From: Janthinobacterium sp. CG3
Lineage (GTDB): Bacteria; Pseudomonadota; Gammaproteobacteria; Burkholderiales; Burkholderiaceae_D
Assembly (NCBI RefSeq): GCF_000344615.1
Contig: NZ_KB467824.1
Coordinates: 3,352,326 to 3,416,325 of the forward strand
DNA length: 64,000 bases
Direction of reading: 5' to 3'
The position numbers were made by a program, and so were the translations under genes. Numbering within the stretch: position 1 is the stretch's first letter; each line of letters starts with the position of its first letter. This document shows positions 45,855 through 55,286 of the stretch, piece after piece. The notes beneath the pieces were generated by a model. It was not told the origin of the DNA. It made no database searches and saw only the letters and a list, made by a program, of their open reading frames with translations.

Positions 45855-46715
45855 CTATTCCTCCAGGCATAATCGCAGCGCCTCGCGCCAATCGGGCAGA
45901 TCGCAAAAGCGTCCGATCAGGCGGTCCGAGCACAGCACCGAATTGGACGGCCGCGGCGCCGGCACCGGATACTCGGCGCTGGGGATCGGAATCAGCCGGC
46001 AATCGATCTGCGCCGCCGCCAGGATAGCCTCGGTGAAGCCGAACCAGGTGGTGCGGCCCTGGCTGCTCAGATGGTACACGCCGCTGTTCTCCCGCCACCA
46101 GTCGGCTTGGCCGGCGCGCGCCTGCGCCAGGATCAGCGCGGTGCTGTCGGCGATGGTGCGGCTCCAGGTCGGCGCGCCGTGCTGGTCGTCGACCACGCGC
46201 AATTCGTCGCGCTCGCGCGCCAGGCGCAGCATCGTCAGCAGGAAATTTTTGCCGCGCATGCCATACACCCAGCTGGTGCGGAAGATCAGGTGGGGTATCC
46301 CGGCGGCGGCGATGGCTTGCTCGCCGGCCAGCTTGCTGGCGCCGTAGACGTTTAACGGGGCGGTGGGGTCGTCCTCGACGTAGGCGCCGCTCTTGGCGCC
46401 ATTGAACACGTAATCGGTCGAGTAATGCACCATCACCGCGCCCAGGCGCGCCGCCTCCCCGGCCATCAGGCCGGGCGCCTCGGCGTTGACGCGGTACGCC
46501 AGTTGCGGCTCGCTCTCGGCCTTGTCGACGGCGGTGTAGGCGGCCGGGTTGACGATCAGTTGCGGCCGCTCGGCGCGGATCACGTCGCGCACCTGGTCCA
46601 GGTCGGACAGGTCGAAGCGGGCGCGGTCGAGCGCGACCACCTGGCCCAGGCCCTGCAGGCTGCGCTCGAGCTCGTAACCGAGCTGGCCGCTGGTGCCGGT
46701 CAGCAGGATCTTCAC
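45855..46715 (-). CDS. rfbD: dTDP-4-dehydrorhamnose reductase RfbD
   Basis: The final enzyme of dTDP-L-rhamnose synthesis (NADPH reduction of dTDP-4-keto-rhamnose). The 286-residue SDR protein has the dinucleotide motif GTSGQLGYEL, the catalytic YGASKLAGE (YxxxK) and YSTDYVFNG. The start is GTG at 46715, overlapping the rfbC stop; frames extending further upstream are out of context. Last gene of rfbBACD. Confidence 0.95.
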   Translation of the reverse strand: MKILLTGTSGQLGYELERSLQGLGQVVALDRARFDLSDLDQVRDVIRAERPQLIVNPAAYTAVDKAESEPQLAYRVNAEAPGLMAGEAARLGAVMVHYSTDYVFNGAKSGAYVEDDPTAPLNVYGASKLAGEQAIAAAGIPHLIFRTSWVYGMRGKNFLLTMLRLARERDELRVVDDQHGAPTWSRTIADSTALILAQARAGQADWWRENSGVYHLSSQGRTTWFGFTEAILAAAQIDCRLIPIPSAEYPVPAPRPSNSVLCSDRLIGRFCDLPDWREALRLCLEE

Positions 46716-47257
46716 GCGAACACCTCGGCCTCGGCCAGCAGCTTGCCCTGCTGGTCCTTGCCCGAGAGCATGGGCGCGCCGGCCAGCGGCCAGCTGATGC
46801 CCAGCGCCGCGTCGTTCCACAGGATCGCCCGCTCGTGCTCGGGGGCGTAGTAGTCGGTGGTTTTGTAGAGGAATTCGGCGCTCTCGCTGGTGACCACGAA
46901 GCCGTGGCCGAAGCCGGGCGGCACCCACAACTGGCGCCGGTTTTCGGCCGACAACTCGACGCCGACCCAGTGGCCGAACGTCGCCGAGCTCTTGCGCAAA
47001 TCGACGGCGACATCGTAGACCGCGCCGGCGGTGACGCGCACCAGCTTGCCCTGCGGCTGGACGATCTGGTAATGCAGGCCGCGCAAGACGTTTTTCGCCG
47101 ACTTCGAATGGTTATCCTGGACGAATTCGACCTGCACGCCGCTCAGTTCGGCGAAGCGGCGGGCGTTGAAACTCTCATAAAAAAAACCGCGGTCGTCGCC
47201 AAACACGTTCGGCTCGATGATCAACACGTCGGCGATAGCGGTCGGGGTTACCTTCAT
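46712..47257 (-). CDS. rfbC: dTDP-4-dehydrorhamnose 3,5-epimerase RfbC
   Basis: A 181-residue cupin-fold epimerase. Family signatures are EPNVFGDDRGFFYESFN, the catalytic histidine in NVLRGLHYQ, VRVTAGAVYDVAVDLR and WVPPGFGHGFVV. It overlaps rfbD and abuts rfbA (start at the rfbA stop). Confidence 0.96.
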   Translation of the reverse strand: MKVTPTAIADVLIIEPNVFGDDRGFFYESFNARRFAELSGVQVEFVQDNHSKSAKNVLRGLHYQIVQPQGKLVRVTAGAVYDVAVDLRKSSATFGHWVGVELSAENRRQLWVPPGFGHGFVVTSESAEFLYKTTDYYAPEHERAILWNDAALGISWPLAGAPMLSGKDQQGKLLAEAEVFA

Positions 47258-48156
47258 TATCGAATCACTTTATCCTGAAGAATTTGCAGCAGATACTGGC
47301 CGTAACCATTTTTTTTCAGCGGCAGCGCCAGTTTCTCCAACTGCGCGCCGTCGATATACCCTTTGCGGTAGGCAATTTCTTCCAGACAAGCCACTTTCAA
47401 GCCTTGGCGTTTCTCGATGGTGGCAATAAACTGCGACGCCTCCAGCAGGGAATCGTGGGTGCCCGTGTCGAGCCAAGCCATGCCCCGGCCCATCAGTTCG
47501 ACGTTCAATTGCTGCGCCTCCAAATACATCCGGTTGACGTCGGTGATTTCCAGCTCGCCGCGCGCCGACGGGGCGATGTCGGCGGCGATGTCACACACCT
47601 GCTTGTCGTAGAAATACAGGCCGGTGACGGCGTAGTTCGATTTCGGCCGCGCCGGTTTTTCCTCGATGCTGACGGCGCGCCGGTTGGCGTCGAAGTCGAC
47701 CACGCCGTAGCGTTCCGGGTCCTGCACGTGGTAGGCGAACACGGTGGCGCCGTCGGTGCGGCCGTTGGCCTGGCCCAGCAGCGCGTCCAGTTCGTTGCCG
47801 TAATAGATGTTGTCGCCCAGGATCAGCGCCGACGGCGCGTCGCCGACGAAGGCGCGGCCGATGATGAAGGCCTGCGCCAGGCCGTCCGGCGAGGGCTGCA
47901 CCGCGTAGCTCAAGCTGACGCCCCACTGGCTGCCGTCGCCCAGCAGTTCGCGGAAGCGCGGCGTGTCCTGCGGCGTCGATATGATCAGGATATCGCGTAT
48001 GCCGGCCAGCATCAGCGTGCTGAGCGGATAGTAAATCATCGGTTTGTCGTAGATCGGCAGCAATTGCTTGGAGACGCACATCGTCACCGGATACAGGCGC
48101 GTGCCGGAGCCGCCGGCCAGGATGATGCCTTTGCGGTTGGTCGGATGGCGCGTCAT
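47257..48156 (-). CDS. rfbA: Glucose-1-phosphate thymidylyltransferase RfbA
   Basis: A 299-residue nucleotidyltransferase making dTDP-glucose. The signature is [16 protein letters not shown], with [17 protein letters not shown] and LGDNIYYG. The start ATG at 48156 overlaps the rfbB stop (ATGA). dTDP-rhamnose normally inhibits this enzyme allosterically (family knowledge). Confidence 0.96.
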   Translation of the reverse strand: MTRHPTNRKGIILAGGSGTRLYPVTMCVSKQLLPIYDKPMIYYPLSTLMLAGIRDILIISTPQDTPRFRELLGDGSQWGVSLSYAVQPSPDGLAQAFIIGRAFVGDAPSALILGDNIYYGNELDALLGQANGRTDGATVFAYHVQDPERYGVVDFDANRRAVSIEEKPARPKSNYAVTGLYFYDKQVCDIAADIAPSARGELEITDVNRMYLEAQQLNVELMGRGMAWLDTGTHDSLLEASQFIATIEKRQGLKVACLEEIAYRKGYIDGAQLEKLALPLKKNGYGQYLLQILQDKVIR

Positions 48157-49229
48157 GCTGCGGCCTCCCGGTTCAGATAGTTTTGCTCGACCCAGTTGGC
48201 GTAGGCGCCCGACTGCACGTCGGCGACCCAGGCCTGGTTGCTCAGGTACCACTGCACCGTTTTAAAGATGCCGCTGTCGAAGGTTTCGGCCGGTTTCCAA
48301 CCCAGTTCGCGCTCGATCTTGCCGGCGTCGATGGCGTAGCGGCGGTCGTGGCCGGGGCGGTCCGCCACATACGTCAGCTGCTCCAGGTAGCTGACGGGCG
48401 CGCCGGCCTTGGGCGCCAGGCGGTCGAGAATGGTGCACAGCGCGCGCACCACGTCGAGGTTGGCCATTTCATTCCAGCCGCCCACGTTGTAGGTTTCGCC
48501 CAGGCGGCCGGCGTCGAGCACCCGGCGGATCGCCGCGCAGTGGTCGCTCACATACAGCCAGTCGCGCACCTGCTGGCCGTCGCCGTAGATCGGCAGCGGC
48601 TTGCCGGCGAGGGCGTTGGCGATCACCAATGGAATCAGCTTTTCCGGGAAATGGTAGGGGCCGTAGTTGTTCGAGCAGTTGGTGGTCAGCGTCGGCAGGC
48701 CGTAGGTGTGGTGGTAGGAGCGCACCAGGTGGTCCGACGCCGCCTTCGAGGCCGAATACGGGCTGTTCGGCGCGTAGGCGGTGGTTTCGGAAAACGGCGC
48801 GTCGTCCGGCCCGAGGGTACCGTAGACCTCGTCGGTGGACACGTGCAGGAAGCGGAACGCCGCCTTGGCGTCGGCGTCCAGCTCGCTCCAGTAGGCGCGC
48901 GTCGCCTCCAGCAGGCTGAAGGTGCCGTTGATGTTGGTGTTGATGAAGTCGCCCGGCGCGTGGATCGAGCGGTCGACGTGGCTCTCGGCGGCGAAATGCA
49001 GGACCGCCCGCGGCCGGTGCTGGCGCAGCAGCGCCAGCACGTGCTCGCCATCGCAGATATCGCCGCGCACGAACAGGTGGCGCGCGTCGTCCTTCAGCGC
49101 GGCCAGGTTGTGCATATTGCCCGCGTAGGTGAGCTTGTCGAAATTGAGCACGGGCTCGTCGCATTGGCCCAGCCAGTCCAGCACAAAATTCGATCCGATA
49201 AAGCCGGCACCGCCAGTTACAAAAATCAT
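48153..49229 (-). CDS. rfbB: dTDP-glucose 4,6-dehydratase RfbB
   Basis: A 358-residue SDR dehydratase, first gene of rfbBACD. It has [24 protein letters not shown] (catalytic T/D/E triad region), the YSASKAASD active-site tyrosine/lysine and [16 protein letters not shown]. All four genes overlap by one to four bases, so the pathway is translated as a unit. No glycosyltransferase using the product lies in the window. Confidence 0.96.
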   Translation of the reverse strand: MIFVTGGAGFIGSNFVLDWLGQCDEPVLNFDKLTYAGNMHNLAALKDDARHLFVRGDICDGEHVLALLRQHRPRAVLHFAAESHVDRSIHAPGDFINTNINGTFSLLEATRAYWSELDADAKAAFRFLHVSTDEVYGTLGPDDAPFSETTAYAPNSPYSASKAASDHLVRSYHHTYGLPTLTTNCSNNYGPYHFPEKLIPLVIANALAGKPLPIYGDGQQVRDWLYVSDHCAAIRRVLDAGRLGETYNVGGWNEMANLDVVRALCTILDRLAPKAGAPVSYLEQLTYVADRPGHDRRYAIDAGKIERELGWKPAETFDSGIFKTVQWYLSNQAWVADVQSGAYANWVEQNYLNREAAA

Positions 49230-49357
49230 TTAGTATCCTGCCCAAAGCATAAATTAGTGATAAGTACGATTTTAAGTGATTTTATGCGCGCCAAGCGACA
49301 AGAATTGCCGGCCGCGCGCGGCGCGCCACAAAATAACAAGAGACATTAGCCATCACC

Positions 49358-50215
49358 ATGAAAACCTACGTCATCGGCGACCTGCAAGGTTGCCACGATC
49401 AAACCCTGGCCCTGCTCGCGCGCATCGAACTGGCCTGCCCCGGTCCGCGCAGCATCCTGTTCGCCGGCGACCTGATCAACCGCGGCCCGCAATCGCTGGC
49501 GACGCTGCGCCACGTGCACGCGCTGGCGCAGCGCGGCGACGGCGAGGTCGAGATCGACGCCGTGCTGGGCAACCACGACCTGCATCTGCTGGCGGTGGCC
49601 TGCGGCATCCGCCCGGCGCACGCCAGCGACACGCTGGCCGAGATCCTGCGGGCGCCCGACCGCGACGCGCTGATCGACTGGCTGCGCCGGCGCCCGCTGG
49701 CGCTGCTGCGCCAGGGCCACCTGCTGGTGCACGCCGGCGTGCTGCCGCAATGGAGCGCGCGGCGCGCCGTGGCGCTGGCCGGCGAAGTCGAGGCGGCGCT
49801 GCGCGGCCCGGACTGGGTCGACTTCCTGCGCGGCATGTACGGCAACGCGCCGGCCGCCTGGGACGACGGCCTGCGCGGCGACGCGCGCCTGCGCTGCATC
49901 GTCAACGCGCTGACGCGGCTGCGCTTTTGCAGCGCCGACGGCGTGATGGATTTCAAGATGAAGGAAAGCGGCAGCGCCGCGCCGGAGTCGGGCCTGCTGC
50001 CGTGGTTCGAGGTGCCGGGCCGGCGCAGCGCCGCCGACACCGTGGTGTTCGGCCACTGGTCGGCGCTGGGCCTGACGCTGCGGCCGAATTTAATCGGCCT
50101 CGACAGCGGCTGCGTGTGGGGCGGCCAATTGTCGGCGGTGTGCCTGGAGGATCGCACGCTGCTGCAGGTCGACTGCCCGAGCTACCGCCGGCACGCCGGC
50201 GAGCCGGCGCGCTGA
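49358..50215 (+). CDS. apaH: Symmetrical bis(5'-nucleosyl)-tetraphosphatase ApaH
   Basis: A 285-residue metallophosphatase that hydrolyses Ap4A to two ADP and also decaps Np4-capped RNA. The metal motifs are [17 protein letters not shown] and LGNHDLHLL, with [10 protein letters not shown] near the C-terminus. The GDLQGC start is family-typical. It is divergent from rfbB. Confidence 0.95.
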   Translation: MKTYVIGDLQGCHDQTLALLARIELACPGPRSILFAGDLINRGPQSLATLRHVHALAQRGDGEVEIDAVLGNHDLHLLAVACGIRPAHASDTLAEILRAPDRDALIDWLRRRPLALLRQGHLLVHAGVLPQWSARRAVALAGEVEAALRGPDWVDFLRGMYGNAPAAWDDGLRGDARLRCIVNALTRLRFCSADGVMDFKMKESGSAAPESGLLPWFEVPGRRSAADTVVFGHWSALGLTLRPNLIGLDSGCVWGGQLSAVCLEDRTLLQVDCPSYRRHAGEPAR

Positions 50216-50256
50216 AGCCGCGCCTGGGTCAAACTCGGGCCGGACTCGGGCCACAC

Positions 50257-51024
50257 TCAGGCCGGTTCGGCCGCCGCCGCCGTGGCGGCCTCGATGCCGA
50301 GCGCGCCGGCCACCGCCAGTTGCGCGGCCAGCGCCAGCTCGCGCCGGTGCGCGCCGACGCTGTCTAGCGGCGCCAGGCAGACCAGCCGCGCCGTCACGGC
50401 CGGGCCGCTGAGGATGGCCACCAGGCTCTGCGCGAAATTCATGTCGCCGATGAAATCGACCGACGGATGCGAGCCGCCGCTGGCGTCGACGTAGGACAGC
50501 GCCAGCGGCTGCACCGGCACCTTGGCGTCGATCGCCGCCTCGAACAAATTGGCGTGGAACGGCAGCAACTGCCCCTGCGGCGCCGTGGTGCCCTCGGGGA
50601 AGAAGCCGATGCGCTCGCCGTCGACCAGCTTGTCGACCAGGCCCTTGAAAATATGCCGCAGGTCGCGGCGCTTGCCGCGCGCGATATACACGGTGCCGGC
50701 CTTGGCGCTGAGCCAGCCCAGCAGCGGCCAGTCGCGGATCTCGGCCTTGGCGACGAAGCGGCAGGGATGCACCGCGTTGATGACGAAAATATCCAGCCAC
50801 GAGACATGGTTGGCGACCACCATCGCCTGCGGCAGCGCCTGCTCCCAGCCGGCCGAGCGTTCGACGCGCACGCCGCAGACCGCCATCAACTGGCGCGACC
50901 AGATACGGATACGGCGGTTGCGCGCCGGCGCGCCCAGCCAAGGAAACACCACGGCGCACGTCGCCATACCCAGCGCCACATGCACGGCGACCCGCCCGAG
51001 CCGATAAATAAGCAATAGTTTCAC
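50257..51024 (-). CDS. 1-acyl-sn-glycerol-3-phosphate acyltransferase (PlsC family), second copy
   Basis: A 255-residue membrane acyltransferase with the HX4D block NHVSWLDIFV, FVAKAEIRDWPLLG, and FPEGTTAPQG. Compared with the 39664 gene it keeps the canonical aspartate. It lies 183 bases downstream of pyrC' on the same strand; that gap holds a GGCGGTTTT/AAAACCGTC hairpin and no gene. It may be the end of the pyrimidine operon or separately transcribed. Confidence 0.92.
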   Translation of the reverse strand: MKLLLIYRLGRVAVHVALGMATCAVVFPWLGAPARNRRIRIWSRQLMAVCGVRVERSAGWEQALPQAMVVANHVSWLDIFVINAVHPCRFVAKAEIRDWPLLGWLSAKAGTVYIARGKRRDLRHIFKGLVDKLVDGERIGFFPEGTTAPQGQLLPFHANLFEAAIDAKVPVQPLALSYVDASGGSHPSVDFIGDMNFAQSLVAILSGPAVTARLVCLAPLDSVGAHRRELALAAQLAVAGALGIEAATAAAAEPA

Positions 51025-51207
51025 ATCACACCAAACAAAAAATAAGCACGGCCACGGCGCCGCAACAACATCGGTTCAAACAAACATCGGGACCGGCCTC
51101 GGCATAACGGTTTTTACACAACAACAACGGGGTCGGGTCCACCTGGGGCGGTTTTCCCGCTTCAAAAACCGTCCTATCGAGACCTGACCCGAGGCTTGTT
51201 GCGCGAC

Positions 51208-52506
51208 CTAGCGCTGGTAGGCGACGTGGCCGGCGACGATGGTCGCCCGCACCACACCGCTCAACTCGTATCCGAGGAAGGGGGTGTGCTTGCCCTGGCT
51301 GGCCAGCGCCGCGCCCGTCACGGTCCAGCGCGCCGCCGGGTCGAACAGGCAAACGTCGGCGACGCTGCCCGGCGCCAGGTTGCCGCCGGGGATGCCGGCG
51401 ACGCGCGCCGCGTCAGCCGTCACCTTGGCCAGCGCGCGGGCGATCGGCCGGCGCTCGCCGGTGGCCTGGCCGGCGGCGTAGTCGTCGGCCCATTTCAGCG
51501 CCAGCGACAGCAGCAGTTCCAGGCCGGTGGCGCCCGGCGAGGCTTCGCCGAACGGCAGCAGCTTCTCGTCGTCGTCGACCGGGGTGTGGTCCGAGCAGAT
51601 CGCGTCGACGGTGCCGTCGAGCAGGCCGAGGCGGATGGCGTCGCGGTCGCGCTGGCTGCGGAACGGCGGCGTGACGCGCGCGTTCGGGTCGAAGAAGCCG
51701 ATGTCGGCGTCGGTCAGGTGGACGTGGTGGACGCCGACGTCGCAGCTGACCGGCAAGCCTTCGCGCTTGGCCGCGCGGATCAGGTCCAGCCCGGCCGCCG
51801 ACGAGATGCGGCACAGGTGCACGCGGGCGCCGGTGGCGCGCATCAGTTCGAAGATGGTGTGCAGCGCGATGGTTTCGGACATCACCGGCACGCCCGACAG
51901 GCCCAGGCGCGAGGCCAGCGGTCCGGCGTGGGCGATGCCGCCGCGGCCGATGTGCGCGTCCTGCGGGCGCAACCAGACGGTGTAGCCGAAGGTGTTGGCG
52001 TACTGCATGGCGCGCAGCAGCACGGTGGTGTCTTCGACCGGCTCCTCGGCCTGGGCGAAGCCGATGCAGCCGGCCTCGGTCAGTTCGGCCATCTCGGTGA
52101 GCGCCTTGCCCTTCAAGCCGACGGTCAGCGCGCCCAGCGGGTGGACGTGGGCCAGGTTCATGGTCTTGGCGCGGTATTTCAGCATTTCCACCAGGCCCGG
52201 CTCGTCGAGCACCGGGTCGGTGTCGGGCGGGCAGACCAGGCGCGTGACGCCGCCCTGCATCGCCGCCCGCAGTTCGGACTCCAGCGTGGCCTTGTATTCG
52301 TAGCCGGGCTCGCGCAGGCGCACCGACAGGTCGACCAGGCCGGGCGCGACCACCAGGCCGCTGGCGTCGATGACGCGCCCGGCAACGAAGCCGGCCGGCA
52401 TGGCGCCCACGGCCAGCACGGCGCCGTCGGCGATGAAGAGGTCTTGCAGGCTGTCGACGCCGTTGGCCGGGTCGATCAGGTGGCCGTTCTTGATATGTAA
52501 GTTCAT
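51208..52506 (-). CDS. Dihydroorotase homologue PyrC' (probably inactive, ATCase partner)
   Basis: A 432-residue dihydroorotase-superfamily protein. In active type I enzymes a D-x-H-x-H metal motif follows the PGLVD strand; here residues 59-63 are D-L-S-V-R, so both histidines are missing, and the usual SDHAPH segment reads SDHTPVD. This matches the non-catalytic PyrC' of Pseudomonas, which is required as a structural partner of aspartate carbamoyltransferase in the dodecameric complex. It overlaps pyrB by four bases (ATGA), supporting equimolar synthesis. A true dihydroorotase should be encoded elsewhere in the genome. The loss of ligands is seen directly; the structural role is inferred. 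Confidence 0.88.
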   Translation of the reverse strand: MNLHIKNGHLIDPANGVDSLQDLFIADGAVLAVGAMPAGFVAGRVIDASGLVVAPGLVDLSVRLREPGYEYKATLESELRAAMQGGVTRLVCPPDTDPVLDEPGLVEMLKYRAKTMNLAHVHPLGALTVGLKGKALTEMAELTEAGCIGFAQAEEPVEDTTVLLRAMQYANTFGYTVWLRPQDAHIGRGGIAHAGPLASRLGLSGVPVMSETIALHTIFELMRATGARVHLCRISSAAGLDLIRAAKREGLPVSCDVGVHHVHLTDADIGFFDPNARVTPPFRSQRDRDAIRLGLLDGTVDAICSDHTPVDDDEKLLPFGEASPGATGLELLLSLALKWADDYAAGQATGERRPIARALAKVTADAARVAGIPGGNLAPGSVADVCLFDPAARWTVTGAALASQGKHTPFLGYELSGVVRATIVAGHVAYQR

Positions 52507-53468
52507 CCTTGATTTCCCGCCAAAATGCTCATCACTGCCATCCGCACCGCGATGCCGAATGTCACCTGCGGCAGAATCACCGCTTGCGGACCGTCCGCCA
52601 CCGCCGAGTCGATTTCGACGCCGCGGTTCATCGGCCCCGGATGCATGACGATCGCATCCGGCCTGGCCAGCGCCAGCCGCTCCGGCGTCAGGCCGTAGTT
52701 TTTGAAGTACTCTTGCGCCGACGGCAGCAGCGCGCCGTTCATGCGCTCGTTTTGCAGGCGCAGCATGATGATCACGTCGACGCCCTTCAAGCCCTCGTTC
52801 ATGTCGGTGAAGACGCGCACGCCCATCTGCTCCAGGCCGCCCGGCAGCAGCGTGTGCGGGCCGATCGCCCGCACTTCCGGCACGCCCAGCGTGGTCAGCG
52901 CGTGGATGTCGGAACGCGCCACCCGGCTGTGCAGGATGTCGCCGACGATGGCCACCGTCAGCTTGGTGAAGTCCTTTTTATAGTGGCGGATCGTGTACAT
53001 GTCGAGCAGCCCCTGGGTCGGGTGCGCGTGCCGGCCGTCGCCGGCGTTGACGACGTGGACGTGGTTCTGCCGCGTGTCGTGCAGGTGCTTGGCGATCAGG
53101 TAGGGCGCGCCGGACTGGGCGTGGCGCACCACGAACATGTCGGCGTGCATGGCCGACAGGTTGTCGATGGTGTCGAGCAGGGACTCGCCCTTGCTCGCCG
53201 ACGAGGCCTGGATGTTCAGGTTGATGACGTCGGCCGACAGCCGTTTCGAGGCGATTTCGAAGGTGGTGCGGGTGCGCGTCGAGTTTTCAAAAAACAGGTT
53301 GAAGACGCTTTTGCCGCGCATCAGCGGCACCTTCTTGACGTCCCGGTCGGAGACGCCGACGAAGGACGAGGCGGTGTCGAGGATGTGGTTGACGATGGTC
53401 TTCGGCAAGCCCTCGATCGTCAGCAGATGCTGCAGCTCGCCGTGTTTGTTCAGTTGCGGATTAAGCAT
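52503..53468 (-). CDS. pyrB: Aspartate carbamoyltransferase catalytic subunit PyrB
   Basis: A 321-residue enzyme for the first committed step of pyrimidine synthesis. The carbamoyl-phosphate loop reads [24 protein letters not shown] and the [13 protein letters not shown] region are also conserved. There is no pyrI regulatory gene; pairing with pyrC' is the Pseudomonas-type class A ATCase arrangement. It lies nine bases after pyrR. Confidence 0.96.
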   Translation of the reverse strand: MLNPQLNKHGELQHLLTIEGLPKTIVNHILDTASSFVGVSDRDVKKVPLMRGKSVFNLFFENSTRTRTTFEIASKRLSADVINLNIQASSASKGESLLDTIDNLSAMHADMFVVRHAQSGAPYLIAKHLHDTRQNHVHVVNAGDGRHAHPTQGLLDMYTIRHYKKDFTKLTVAIVGDILHSRVARSDIHALTTLGVPEVRAIGPHTLLPGGLEQMGVRVFTDMNEGLKGVDVIIMLRLQNERMNGALLPSAQEYFKNYGLTPERLALARPDAIVMHPGPMNRGVEIDSAVADGPQAVILPQVTFGIAVRMAVMSILAGNQG

Positions 53469-53477
53469 GGTGGTTGT

Positions 53478-54005
53478 CTAGGCGTTGTCGATTGTTAGCG
53501 TGAATTGTCCGGCGTCGGCGCGCTGCAGCACCAGCGCCCGGCCCGGCTCGATGGCGACGCTGGCGGCGACGAAGTCGGCCGCCACCGGCAGCTGGCGCTC
53601 GCCGCGGTCGACCAGCGCGGCGAGCATGATGCGCGCCGGGCGGCCGTAGTCGAACAGCTCGTTGATCGCCGCGCGCGTGGTGCGCCCGGTGTAGAGCACG
53701 TCGTCGACCAGCAGGATGGTGGCGCCGTTGACGTCGAAGCCGATTTGCGTCGGCTTGACGTCGGCGTGCAAGCCCTTCTGGGCGAAGTCGTCGCGGTAGA
53801 ACGAGACGTCGATGACGCCCAGGCGCGCTTGCAAGCCGAGGTCGGCCGCGAGGCGCTCGGCCAGCCAGGCGCCGCCGGAGTGGATGCCGATGATGGCGAC
53901 GTCGGCCACGCCGGACAGGCCGCTCTGTACCTGTTGCAGCAAGACCTGGTACAGGGCCTCGGCGTCGAGTTGGGAAGGGTTAGTTGGATTGGGCATAGTC
54001 GTCAA
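53478..54005 (-). CDS. pyrR: Bifunctional pyr operon regulator / uracil phosphoribosyltransferase PyrR
   Basis: A 175-residue PRTase-fold protein with the PRPP motif LLVDDVLYTGRTTRAA. In Gram-positives it attenuates pyr mRNA by binding RNA; in proteobacteria the regulatory role is less clear and it may act mainly as UPRTase. Its start lies inside the end of ruvX (26-base overlap), so it is coupled to that gene. No attenuator-like structure was recognised before pyrB. Confidence 0.92.
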   Translation of the reverse strand: MTTMPNPTNPSQLDAEALYQVLLQQVQSGLSGVADVAIIGIHSGGAWLAERLAADLGLQARLGVIDVSFYRDDFAQKGLHADVKPTQIGFDVNGATILLVDDVLYTGRTTRAAINELFDYGRPARIMLAALVDRGERQLPVAADFVAASVAIEPGRALVLQRADAGQFTLTIDNA

Positions 54006-54384
54006 AGTATTGTTGCAAAATGATGGCGGCGGCGCGGTCGTCGATGACCTCGCCGCGTTTGGCGGCGATCACGGCCGAGGAGTAGCGCTCGTCGACCAGC
54101 ACCACCGGCAGGCCGAAGCGGCCGTGCATCTGGTTGGCGAAGCGGCGGCAGCGCGCGCTCATTTCATGCTCGACGCCGTCGGGATGGCTGGGCAGGCCGA
54201 CCACGATGCGGCTCGGCTGCCACTCGTCGACCAGGGCGGCGATGGCGGCGAAACGCGGCTCGTTGGCGATGGCGGCGATGACGGACAGGGGCTGGGCCTG
54301 GCGGATCATCGTGTTGCCGATCGCCACGCCGATGCGTTTGATGCCGAAGTCGAAGCCGAGCACGGTGTCAATCACCGCGCTCAC
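53980..54384 (-). CDS. ruvX: Putative pre-16S rRNA nuclease / Holliday junction resolvase RuvX (YqgF)
   Basis: A 134-residue RNase H-fold nuclease. It opens VLGFDFGIKRIGVAIG (catalytic aspartate) and has IVVGLPSHPDG and VVLVDERYSSAVI. It processes the 5' end of 16S rRNA in E. coli. It lies between yqgE and pyrR, the conserved proteobacterial order. Confidence 0.93.
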   Translation of the reverse strand: MSAVIDTVLGFDFGIKRIGVAIGNTMIRQAQPLSVIAAIANEPRFAAIAALVDEWQPSRIVVGLPSHPDGVEHEMSARCRRFANQMHGRFGLPVVLVDERYSSAVIAAKRGEVIDDRAAAIILQQYFDDYAQSN

Positions 54385-54435
54385 AGGGGCGCGCCCGCGC
54401 CGACGGACAGGCCGACGTCGAGGTCGAGGTCAAGT

Positions 54436-55095
54436 TCAAGCATGCCCGGCCTCGGAGGCGAGCATCAAGGGGTCGATGCCGAGCAGCTTGATGGCGGCGA
54501 CGTAGCGGTCCTCGATCGGCAGGTCGAACAGGATGTCGGCGTCGGCGCCGACGGTGAGCCAGCCGTTGCGGCCGATCTCGTCCTCCAGCTGGCCGGGGCT
54601 CCAGCCGGCGTAACCGATCGACACCAGCAGGCGCTGCGGGCCGGCGCCGTTGGCGACCGCCTCGAGCACGTCGATCGACGTCGTGAAGGCCACCTCGTCC
54701 GTCACCGTTAGCGACGACGAATAGCGCCCCCCCGGCGTGTGCAGCACGAAGCCGCGGTCGTCCTGCACCGGCCCGCCGAACATGATCGGCTCGTTGACCA
54801 TCGGCGTGTCCATGCCGGCGCCGAGCTTGAGGTCGATGCGCTCGAACAGCACCTGCATCGTCATGTCGGTGGGCTTGTTGATGACCACGCCGAGCACGCC
54901 GTTTTCATTGTGTTCGCAGACATACACGACGGTGCCGCCGAAGATCGGGTCTTGCATCGCCGGCATCGCGATTAGAAAATGGTTCGCCAAATTCAGCGCG
55001 AGGGCGCCCCCGCCGCCGCCGGGCTCCAAAAGGTCGGAGGGATCCTGTAACGATCCGTGCACAGGTAGAGATTTGCCGATTTTGCTCTTTTTCAT
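54436..55095 (-). CDS. YqgE/AlgH family protein
   Basis: A 219-residue cytosolic protein of the YqgE/AlgH (DUF179) family, recognised from LANHFLIAMPAMQDPIFGGTVVYVCEHNENGVLGVVINKP in pieces and the C-terminal YAGWSPGQLEDEI. An N-terminal extension (about 1-30, Gly-rich) precedes the conserved core, so an internal start is possible. It heads the yqgE-ruvX-pyrR-pyrB-pyrC' string. Molecular function is unknown; AlgH affects transcription in Pseudomonas. Confidence 0.9.
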   Translation of the reverse strand: MKKSKIGKSLPVHGSLQDPSDLLEPGGGGGALALNLANHFLIAMPAMQDPIFGGTVVYVCEHNENGVLGVVINKPTDMTMQVLFERIDLKLGAGMDTPMVNEPIMFGGPVQDDRGFVLHTPGGRYSSSLTVTDEVAFTTSIDVLEAVANGAGPQRLLVSIGYAGWSPGQLEDEIGRNGWLTVGADADILFDLPIEDRYVAAIKLLGIDPLMLASEAGHA

Positions 55096-55286
55096 ACGCG
55101 TTGCTCTCTCTGCTGGCTGGCTTATCCTGCTTTGCTGGTAAGATCGTCGACGCCGGCGACATGCCGCGCAACTGCCTACAGTTTACACTGAATTGGCGCG
55201 GCGGCGGCGTATGCGCCGCCGCGTGCCTCGGCATCATCCGATGGTAGGCATGAAAACCGCCTGGTACCTTGACCGTGAACACGCAA

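Noticed and set aside
51025..51207. Attenuator or PyrR-binding leader in the pyr cluster
   Set aside because: The hairpin in this gap is downstream of pyrC', not upstream of pyrB, and lacks a U-run; nothing resembling a PyrR attenuator was seen before pyrR or pyrB.
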